From Amorphophallus konjac (lineage: Eukaryota; Streptophyta; Magnoliopsida; Alismatales; Araceae): a DNA stretch of 64,000 nucleotides. Position numbers and translations under genes: made by a program. The notes beneath the pieces were generated by a model, which was given only the letters and a program-made list of their open reading frames with translations, ran no database searches and was not told the origin of the DNA. The stretch covers positions 151,470,732 to 151,534,731 of the forward strand of contig CM040117.1 in the NCBI GenBank assembly GCA_022559845.1, written 5' to 3'. Positions 57,047-64,000 of this stretch are shown piece after piece (within the stretch, counting starts at the first letter, position 1; each line of letters opens with the position of its first letter).

Positions 57047-59110
57047 TTACCCTTGGGGTGGCCCATGTAGAATCGGTGACAGAGGAGAATATGGGTGGAG
57101 TTGAATGGGAGGTGGATAAAAGAGTGGAAGGCCCCTTAGCACCAAAATAACTACCCCTCCACGGCAGTGAAAGTGTATAGCCAATCGGCCCAAAGAAAGA
57201 AGCTTCAATAATAAATGACAACCCTCTTGAAGAGTGGAGAGTAATAATGTGAGGGAGTTGGGAAGTTGGGACAGGAAGCATTGCCATGCCCATTGATTGC
57301 GGCATATAAAGAATGTTGACAAAATGGGCATTCGCCCCTTGTATGGAAGAATGAATTCAGGATTTGAAAGTTGAAACAAGGGGTGCCCTGCCCTGCCCTT
57401 GGGTGGCATCAACGCTTGGCATTCTTCTCTAGCGAGCAGTGGCGGCTTGACCTCTTCAGCCGTGCTTGGCACAATAACCCGGATTGGCATCCGGCAAATG
57501 AACTCTTGCATCTTGAACTGCACGGTAGTGGCCAAATTCTTCTTTCGCGGCTCTTGATCATCCTCGGCACAAGTGTTTGTAGCAGTGCTCCCCTTCCGAG
57601 TAGTAAAGGGAGGTGAAGCGGAGGTGGGCGGCTTCATGGATAGTAGGGGTATAATGGAAGGTGTTGGAGAAAGGATGAGTGGAAGTGGAGGTTCAAACAC
57701 ATCGAGCTTTTCCTTTTGCTCGGAAGCAGTCGGGATTGGCTTGAGTGCAAAAAAGGGTGGATCCTGCTCAAGATTAACCATGGGTAAGGGTAATAGGCTA
57801 AGTGGTGAAATGGGAGTGGCCAGGTTTGGGGTTACAGGTGTAATGGAGGGTTGAGGTGGCGGTAATGGGAGGTTAATTGGGGACGGTTCGACGGTGGGCT
57901 CGGCGGAGGCCAATGGTGTGGAGGTTAATGGCTTAATGAGTGGAGGTTTAGTGGAAGGCTCAGGGAAGGCTGGTGTCACGAAGGTTAATGGTATAGTTGG
58001 TGGAGGTGTAATTGGTGGAGGTTCGGTGCGGAGAAAACGCCGAACGGGGTGAGCGGCGTTAAGGATAGGAGGAGACTCCAGATGTGCCGGCGTGGGTGAT
58101 TGGAGTATCGACCCATCATCGTAACACCAGCTAGTCTCATAAACGGGGGTTGGATTGGGTATGGTGGCTTCATCCTGAGCAGGGGGTTCATCAAATAGTA
58201 ATGGGGGGAGAGGGAAACAAAGGAAACTCGGAAGGGGTGCCTGCGCAGCTTCATCATCGTCGTATACCGCTTCAAACTCTTCAATTGTCGGCTCTTGCTT
58301 GCTTGAACCGCCGATGCCGTAGTCATCCCTCCTATCCTTCCACTCTCTCTCCATCTTTGTAATGTCATTCAGAGCGGCGTGGAGAGGATTGACAGGAGTA
58401 GGAGGAGCGGGCCGCGGGCTCGTAATCCTCTTTAATTGTTCCTCCATCAGAGTAATTTTGTCCAGAAGAGTTTGCTGGAGGGGTGTGAGCTGAGCAACAG
58501 GGGGTTGGCAGGGCCTTGAAGGAGGGGCCGTATAAAAAGGCCGTGGAAGGGGATTAATGGGCCGACCCATAGAAGAACTCGGATGGGCCGGATTGCAAGG
58601 AATAGATGGGCCTTGGGGCCGTGATGGAGGAGGAATAGAAGGAGGCGGGTGTCGGACCACCCGAGTAGGAATATGAATAGAAGAGGGAAGTGGGTGATGG
58701 GCCACCCGCATAGGATTGGAAGGAGGATGAGATGAATGAGATGCACCCTCAACAGCGGCCTTAAGGGCTTGAATTTGTTGAGGGGTGAGCTGATCTAATG
58801 CATGAATGATTTGGGAAACCTTCTCATCGTTGGGATGAGACGGTCCCGTAGGAGTAGTGGCTCGCGATTGGATTGAAGGACCATGGGATTGGATATTGCC
58901 CATGGGTCGGGCAACACCGTAAGAATGAGGACGTGATCCTTTGAAAGAATTATGGTGAGAATGATGAACATGTAGAAATTGAGGGGAATAAGATGTGCTA
59001 GGTTGATCACCCTCATGAACATTAATTGAGTTGAACATGTTGACTTTCTTATCAAGGTAATCCAAATAATTCAATGTGCAATCAAAACAATTCACAGAAA
59101 TAGCAAACAA
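57047..59110 (-). CDS. Pro-rich 687-codon ORF of the Tat-like element, function unknown
   Basis: The longest intact ORF in the window. It starts MFAISVNCFDCTLNYLDYLD; an inner Met (KVNMFNSINVHEGD, about residue 25) may be the real start. Features: a short conserved-looking helix segment KVSQIIHALDQLTPQQIQAL (about residue 95), a second LQQTLLDKITLMEEQLKRI (about residue 215), an acidic patch EPTIEEFEAVYDDDEAA, and long Pro/Ser/Thr linkers. No zinc knuckle, protease or RT. Its position first after the PBS is that of gag. It could be a divergent gag-like protein or an extra ORF. I do not recognise the family. Confidence 0.6.
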   Translation of the reverse strand: MFAISVNCFDCTLNYLDYLDKKVNMFNSINVHEGDQPSTSYSPQFLHVHHSHHNSFKGSRPHSYGVARPMGNIQSHGPSIQSRATTPTGPSHPNDEKVSQIIHALDQLTPQQIQALKAAVEGASHSSHPPSNPMRVAHHPLPSSIHIPTRVVRHPPPSIPPPSRPQGPSIPCNPAHPSSSMGRPINPLPRPFYTAPPSRPCQPPVAQLTPLQQTLLDKITLMEEQLKRITSPRPAPPTPVNPLHAALNDITKMEREWKDRRDDYGIGGSSKQEPTIEEFEAVYDDDEAAQAPLPSFLCFPLPPLLFDEPPAQDEATIPNPTPVYETSWCYDDGSILQSPTPAHLESPPILNAAHPVRRFLRTEPPPITPPPTIPLTFVTPAFPEPSTKPPLIKPLTSTPLASAEPTVEPSPINLPLPPPQPSITPVTPNLATPISPLSLLPLPMVNLEQDPPFFALKPIPTASEQKEKLDVFEPPLPLILSPTPSIIPLLSMKPPTSASPPFTTRKGSTATNTCAEDDQEPRKKNLATTVQFKMQEFICRMPIRVIVPSTAEEVKPPLLAREECQALMPPKGRAGHPLFQLSNPEFILPYKGRMPILSTFFICRNQWAWQCFLSQLPNSLTLLLSTLQEGCHLLLKLLSLGRLAIHFHCRGGVVILVLRGLPLFYPPPIQLHPYSPLSPILHGPPQG

Positions 59111-60176
59111 GTTGGGATGGTTACCTTTGACTTCTTATGTTTGAACCTTGGTGAATTAAGGATTTTTAGCAAAATTATGATTCACACAAGGGAGGAACCT
59201 AGTTTCAAATGTGATTTCAACTCCGGTGCCAACTAGGAACGCTCTCTCACCGTGTATGGCCAACTAAACCCGGGACTTCAAAGGGTACTACCTGCCCGGC
59301 GTCCGTGAGGGAATCCACAGGTGCGGGGACTTATGGAGGCTTAGTTTAGGAATTTCCAATCCAAAGAGACGGAGTGCTCAATGGAGGGTCCTTCCTTCAC
59401 CAAGAGGGTGTGTGGAATCCTAGTGTAGAGAGAGGAGGTCTCCCAAACCAATGCAAATGAATGAATGCAGGGTAAACGAACCAACAACAGCAATATGATC
59501 AATCAATGAATATAAGCATGAATCAGCATGAAAAATCACAAACGGGAGGGTTCTGTAAACCCACAGGAAAGAGACGCCCTGGCAGGGGTCGCTACCAAGA
59601 AACAGACGACAGCGTGGCTGTCGTGAATCGCTGTGAGGGCCCAGAAGCAGTGAAAAGTGCGCCTTGGAGTGAGGCGCTATATATAAAAGGACGCCCCTGG
59701 GTGAGGGCGTCCAATGTAAACACGCGCCTTGATGTGAGGCGCTAAGCAACAAAAAGACGCTCTGGGGAAGGGCGTGAATTCACAGAAAGCAGGAGATGTG
59801 ATGGAAGACGCCCTGGCAGAAGGCGTTACACATAAAGAAGACGCCCTGGATCAGGGCGTTAAAATAAAACGTGCCTCTGTCTAAGGCGTTAATTTCCTCT
59901 ATCTCCAGAAAAACTCCACGGCCAGAAATATCAAACACTCACAGTCAGAGGCAATCAACAAATATATGAATTAAGATATTAGCATGCTCATCAAAAATTT
60001 GGATAAGTGGAAATTCTAAAAAAAACCTATCAAACCGACAGATCACATGGGGAGAGTGCAATGCACAATGGAGGGTGCCCGTGGGGCACAAAAAGGAGAC
60101 GCACCGTGGGTGCAAAAGGGGAGATGGCACACGTGGGTGCCCAAGGGGAAAGGGTAATCAAAAGAAAAATGAAAGG
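59111..60176 (-). other. 5' leader of the Tat-like element with hairpin array
   Basis: Between PBS and ORF. 59568-59905 holds about nine ACGCC...GGCGT type hairpins (GACGCCCTGGCAGAAGGCGT, GACGCCCTGGATCAGGGCGT, GCGCCTTGATGTGAGGCGC, ACGACAGCGTGGCTGTCGT). The remainder shows no gene. Confidence 0.7.
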
Positions 60177-60198
60177 GGTCCCACCGTGATCACCAATT
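60177..60198 (-). promoter_or_regulatory. primer binding site of the Tat-like element
   Basis: The minus strand reads AATTGGTGATCACGGTGGGA directly after the 5' LTR end. It resembles the Tat/Ogre PBS with several differences. The tRNA is not determined with certainty. Confidence 0.6.
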
Positions 60199-61527
60199 TG
60201 TAGATCCTATTTAAAAATCCACTTAGAACAATTATAAAAATAAAAGAATTAAGCATGCACGAGGTGCAAAATAGGAGATGTGATCGCCAGAGACGCGAGG
60301 GCCTCAAAGATATAACAATAATAAAATGGAGGGATCGCGAAAAATACCTTGAAACGCGGGGAATGTGAGTGCTCCTTTCTCTTCCAATCGGCTGGCCGAT
60401 GAAGAGAGTTCTTCAATTTGATTACCCTTGCAAAACAATCAAACACCAATGAAGAACATGGATTAGAAATATGGTGAGTGTAGCATCAAATTCTTAATGA
60501 AAATATGAGCATGAAAAACATGTGCAAGAACACACCTTGTGGGTGGTTGCCCTTAAACCCCTATGCAAAAAGGGTGTGGAAAAATATGATGAATGATATG
60601 AATAAAAATATGAATAAGCGGAAAGAGTGCAAGAGTGCACTAAGGGGAAACACTCAACGGTTGAGAGGGAAAATATGTAAACATATGAACATGCATGCAC
60701 TAATGATAATAAACAAAAAAAAATTAAAGAATGATAGAAAGCAAGAGCCTGTTGCTTGGCTTTGTATGCTCGATGGGGAGGAAGCTTTGGTTGGATGATG
60801 AGGTGAAGTGTACAAAGCCTTCTCCTTCAGCCAAGAACAGCACCCCGCGTGAAGAAAGAAAGAAGAAGAAAACAGAAAAAAAAAACAGAGGGGAAGAAGA
60901 ACGTCGGAGAGAGGGGGTGGAACTCGATTAACAGAGCCGCATGGCTCTATTAATAGGGCAGACCAAAGATTTAGAAAGGATAAGATATGGGAAGAGTCCA
61001 AGGAGGGAAGGATCAATATAGAGAAGGGTGACCAAACGAGGCAAGGACTCTCTGGGAAAGGGCTGCGTCCGTTTAGAACACGAAAGATGAAACACGACTT
61101 AAACAAGGGCGTCAATTCAAGAATTGACGACCTGACCAAGGGCATTACTTAAAACACGCCTTCAACAAAGGCGTCAATTCAAAAAATAATTTTTTTAGAA
61201 AAAAATCTTCCCTTTATTTGACATTTGTAAAAGACGCCTGAGGGAGAAAACGTCAATTTTGGAATTGACGACATGCAAAGAGACGTTATTTTAATTTAAC
61301 ACGAATTTATTAAAAAAGACGCCTTGCACAAGGGCGTTAAAATTAGCCAAAAAGAATTGACGACCTAATCTAGGTCGTTAATTCAAAATATTCAAAATAG
61401 GGCTATTTTTTATTTCTCAATATTATTTTTCCATTTTTTAGGTGGAGGTGCATCTCAATGTGCTGATTCCAATGACTATTTTTGCGTATTTTTCTGACAC
61501 CCGGAAGGCCACCAAATCACCTCTCAA
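60199..61527 (-). repeat. Tat-like element 5' LTR, truncated by CACTA 2
   Basis: It matches 51113-52440 nearly base for base, including its share of the hairpin array (61080-61380). At CTCTCAA the match stops and CACTACAAG begins, while the intact copy continues CTCTCAAAGGGGG at 52440. This gives a clean empty site. Confidence 0.88.
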
Positions 61528-61539
61528 CACTACAAGAAA

Positions 61540-62010
61540 AATCGCGGATAGCGACCGACCTAGCGGTCGCTATTCAGTCGTAGATCGGTCGCAAATATGC
61601 ATTGCGACCGAACAGATACTATCTAGCGACCGAATATGTCGGTCGCTATATAATAGTCGCTATATAGCGACCGACATAATTCGGTCGCAGTATCAGTCGT
61701 TACCAGAGACCGATTATAATCGGTCGCCTGACCGGTCGCTAATAATTCGGTCGCCATTCAGTCTCTATTCGGTCTCGAATTATGTTGTATTTTTAAAAAT
61801 GAAATTAACCTATCGGATTTATTCGGTCTCAATTCGGTCGCCAGTCGGTCGCTAAATTTGTTGTATTTTTAAAAATAAAATTAACCTATCGGATTGATTC
61901 GGTGGCTAGTCGGTCGCCAGTCGGTCGCCAAGTATAATTATTTAATAAAAGAAATATAACGTATAGTCGCTATTCGGTCGCAATTCAGTCTCCATCCGGT
62001 CGCTAATTTT
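61540..62010. repeat. CACTA 2 subterminal repeats
   Basis: The motif TCGGTCGC and its complement GCGACCGA occur about 25 times with variants (CAGTCTC, TAGTCGC), first in inverted pairs (TAGCGACCGA...TCGGTCGCTA) and later in direct order. Such arrays are normally bound by the CACTA-encoded DNA-binding protein. Confidence 0.85.
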
Positions 62011-62296
62011 GCATTATTTTTTTTTTAAAAATTTATTTAAACTGATAAATAAATTACCTGATAAATAACAAATTCATAACATAAATATAAAATCAACTAC
62101 ACAGACAACAATATCGACAAATCTCAAATTCATCACATACAAACACCTGATAAATAACAATTTCATAAAACAATAATAAATCAACTACACGGATCACAAT
62201 CTCCACGAACCTCAAATTACACACAATTAAAATAAAATCACAAATTAATCATACATCCATAATAATAAAATGACAACATACACAACTAAAATAAAA

Positions 62297-62389
62297 TCAC
62301 AAATCCTCCACATATGTCTCATCCTGGTCGTCGTCTCGTCCAACATCATCCTGGTCGTCGTCTCGTCCAACATCTCGCGACGGATGATC
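62297..62389 (-). CDS. acidic last exon near the CACTA 2 end (partial)
   Basis: The minus strand reads a splice acceptor ATATACAG at 62397-62390. The exon encodes DHPSRDVGRDDDQDDVGRDD, then DQDETYVEDL and TGA at 62299-62297. The DVGRDDDQD block is duplicated (30 bp). An acidic C-terminus close to the terminus suits a CACTA-encoded protein, but the upstream exons are not identified. Confidence 0.45.
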   Translation of the reverse strand, partial: DHPSRDVGRDDDQDDVGRDDDQDETYVEDL

Positions 62390-62555
62390 CTGTATATCAT
62401 TTAAAAAAATTATAATCAAATCCTTAATAAAGAAATCAAGCATTAACAAGACTTAATAAAGAAATCAAGCATTAACAAGAGTATGCCAATAGTTTAAGCC
62501 AGCTCATTTTCATATATATAAATACACACACACAATATAAGTTCAAATTTCATCT

Positions 62556-63236
62556 TGTATTTTAAAAATGAAGTTTGAGCGCCGAGCTCAAACCGGGCAT
62601 CCGATTTGGATTCCGTCAGTTCTGACAAGTCACTTTCATCTCCCCGGTCGTATTGGAATGATCGGCACGGCCATCCGACCGGTATTTCGAATTTTAGACC
62701 CCCGGACCCGTCCTAACAGTTCATTTGAACTAAGTGTATTTTAAAAATGAAGTTTGAGCGCCGAGCTCAAACCGGGCATCCGATTTGGATTCCGTCAGTT
62801 CTGACAAGTCACTTTCATCTCCCCGGTCGTATTGGAATGATCGGCACGGCCATCCGACCGGTATTTCAGATTTTAGAACCAAATGCCCCGTCCTAACAGT
62901 TCATTTGAACTAAGTGTATTTTAAAAATGAAGTTTGAGCGCCGAGCTCAAACCGGGCATCCGATTTGGATTCCGTCAGTTCTGACAAGTCACTTTCATCT
63001 CCCCGGTCGTATTGGAATGACCGGCACGGCCATCCGACCGGTATTTCAGATTTTAGACCCCCGGACCCGTCCTAACAGTTCATTTGAAATAAGTGTATTT
63101 TAAAAATGAAGTTTGAGCGCCGAGCTCAAACCGGGCATCCGATTTGGATTCCGTCAGTTCTGACAAGTCACTTTCATCTCCCCGGTCGTATTGGAATGAC
63201 CGGCACGGCCATCCGACCGGTATTTCAGATTTTAGA
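62556..63236. repeat. 180 bp minisatellite, four units
   Basis: Units start TGTATTTTAAAAATGAAG at 62556, 62735, 62915 and 63094 (periods 179-180). They share TTGAGCGCCGAGCTCAA, CCCCGGTCGTATTGGAATGA and CATCCGACCGGTATTTC. Unit 4 runs straight into the importin exon. Unit 2 carries AGAACCAAATGC in place of the AGACCCCCGGA of units 1 and 3. Confidence 0.93.
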
Positions 63237-63238
63237 AC

Positions 63239-64000
63239 CAAATGCATAAGTTGCTGCTTCTCGCTGCCTCCATTCAGGTTTGTTAATGTTTTCTTCTATG
63301 AATGGCATAACAAGAGGCACAATGTCATCTCCCACGGTCCGTGCAACCAAACCCAAGCATGTTCCTCCAGCCATTGCAAGATTCCAAACTCCTTCATCCT
63401 GATCTTGGTCGTCTTCTTGCTTAAGGAGTGTCTCCAACAGCATAGGGACAAGCGCAGGTAGTGCCTGCTTGATAAAATAAAAGCAAGGGGTGTCAGAATC
63501 AGCAGAAAATTCCCCTCCATATTCATCTAAGATGTCAATCTCTTCATCGCATATTGAGCTCCAGAATTCAATAGCTTGTAGAGCAACAGGTTCCTCATCT
63601 TCCCTCACAGCTTTTGCAGTGATGTTAAATATGTCCTGCATATACGATGCAAGCTTCTCATAATACATGGAGGATATGGAGACCAAGCATTCGAATGCAG
63701 CCTGCCGTATCTTCACCTCAGGGGACAGAGTAGCTTCACAAATGACTCTCATGATATAATCCCTCTCCATATCATTCCCGAAGTTTGCCTGAGCAAATCC
63801 CAAAGAATTATGCAGAGCTCGAGTTGCAGCCAGCCTAACATCAATGTTTCCCTCAGAAGCACTCATGCCTTGAACAACCGCTGTCAATATCTTATTGACT
63901 TGCTCTTGATCAACTTCATCAGGGGAGACTTCTTCACACATGTAACCTAGGGTGTCCAAAGTTGCTTGCTTAACATCTGGCTGAAGTTGGTGAATATTTG
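63239..64000 (-). CDS. KPNB1: importin subunit beta-1, internal exon (partial)
   Basis: Open from the right window edge (NIHQLQPDVKQATLDTLGYM) to YAFG at 63239, about 250 residues. Importin beta carries cargo with importin alpha through nuclear pores. The sequence shows HEAT-repeat helices: LTAVVQGMSASEGNIDVRLA, AATRALHNSLGFAQANFGND, IRQAAFECLVSISSMYYEKL, ALQAIEFWSSICDEEIDILD, NLAMAGGTCLGLVARTVGDD and WRQREAATYAFG. This is the N-terminal third of the usual protein of about 870 residues. After TTTG the frame leaves the family at GTTCTAAAATC, a possible but weak splice donor, followed at once by the minisatellite. No stop or frameshift lies in the exon. It may be the host gene with CACTA 2 in its intron, or a fragment captured by the transposon. 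Confidence 0.88.

Larger units (their letters stand above)
51113..61527 (-). mobile_element. Tat-like Ty3/gypsy-related element without pol (minus strand)
   Basis: Direct repeats of TGTAGATCC...TCTACA LTR sequence lie at 51113-52927 and from 60199. The minus-strand PBS (AATTGGTGATCACGGTGGGA) adjoins the second copy, and a purine-rich tract (CAAGGCGGGGCAGC) adjoins the first. The element therefore reads right to left. The only sizeable gene is a Pro-rich ORF. No protease, RT, RNase H or integrase is found, so the element is non-autonomous. The PBS resembles the TTGGCGACTCCGCTGGGGA type of Tat/Ogre elements. The two LTR copies differ at roughly 17 positions over 1.3 kb by eye. CACTA 2 cuts the 5' LTR at 61528. 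Confidence 0.75.
61528..64000. mobile_element. CACTA transposon 2 (left end; extent to the right unknown)
   Basis: The terminus CACTACAAGAAAAATCGCGG is followed by about 25 subterminal motifs GCGACCGA or TCGGTCGC to about 62010. CAA (61525-61527) is the candidate 3 bp target duplication. The other end is outside the window. Whether the minisatellite and importin exon lie inside the transposon cannot be decided here, but nothing marks a right terminus before 64000. Confidence 0.75.

Noticed and set aside
55674..57066. Three overlapping long minus-strand ORFs taken as separate proteins
   Set aside because: They are the three frames of one minisatellite. The repeat composition keeps stops out. 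At most one could be real, so it is annotated as a repeat.

Overview
This is a plant nuclear repeat block. Plant-type Ty1/copia (Sirevirus-like) and Ty3/gypsy (Tekay chromovirus, Tat/Retand and Tat-like) elements, two CACTA transposon ends, a plant NADP-malic enzyme pseudogene and an importin-beta exon with splice signals all point to an angiosperm with a large genome. A monocot is possible but not shown. No rRNA, tRNA, CRISPR array or complete host gene was found. The only intact host coding sequence is the importin-beta exon at the right edge (63239-64000, minus).

Layout. (1) 1-18026: 3' half of a copia element (A). It has a gag remnant with six zinc knuckles, no pol, and a 2.7 kb 3' LTR. 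Inside that LTR sits a young Tekay Ty3/gypsy element (4944-15652) with 3.05 kb LTRs and target duplication TGCAG. (2) 18027-32591: a Retand-type Ty3/gypsy element on the minus strand, entered from the left by copia A. It carries an antisense extra ORF (18027-19995), integrase (21347-22433), a solo copia LTR C (22434-25504), RNase H and part of RT (25505-27000), a chromovirus LTR fragment next to a large deletion (27001-30229), gag (30230-31838), PBS and 5' LTR. (3) 32592-48316: a CACTA element ending in CACTA/TAGTG-type sequence. It holds a foldback MITE and an NADP-malic enzyme pseudogene with introns, and is interrupted by Sirevirus-like copia B (36865-47580; target duplication GCGGG; decayed gag-pol plus an env-position ORF). 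(4) 48317-51112: unassigned DNA and the 3' remnant of copia D. (5) 51113-61527: a Tat-like minus-strand element without pol. It has a 687-codon Pro-rich ORF and a coding minisatellite, and a second CACTA element (61528 onward) breaks its 5' LTR. (6) 61528-64000: the CACTA 2 end, an acidic last exon, a 180 bp minisatellite and the importin-beta exon.

Nesting gives relative ages. Copia A is older than Tekay, and Retand is older than copia A and LTR C. CACTA 1 is older than copia B. Copia D is older than the Tat-like element, which is older than CACTA 2.

The most unusual signal lies in the LTRs. Three divergent copia LTRs (A, B, C) each carry, downstream of the promoter region, a chain of short perfect stem-loops. 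The stem sequences differ while the pairing is kept, and each chain ends in a hairpin directly before a conserved GGGTGGAYGTAGG box. The Tekay LTR, the Tat-like LTR and leader, and the chromovirus LTR carry arrays of ACGCC...GGCGT or GCGC hairpins. Upstream of the TATA boxes lie palindromes with a GTCGAC core (B, C, D) or AGTCTRTACA repeats (A).
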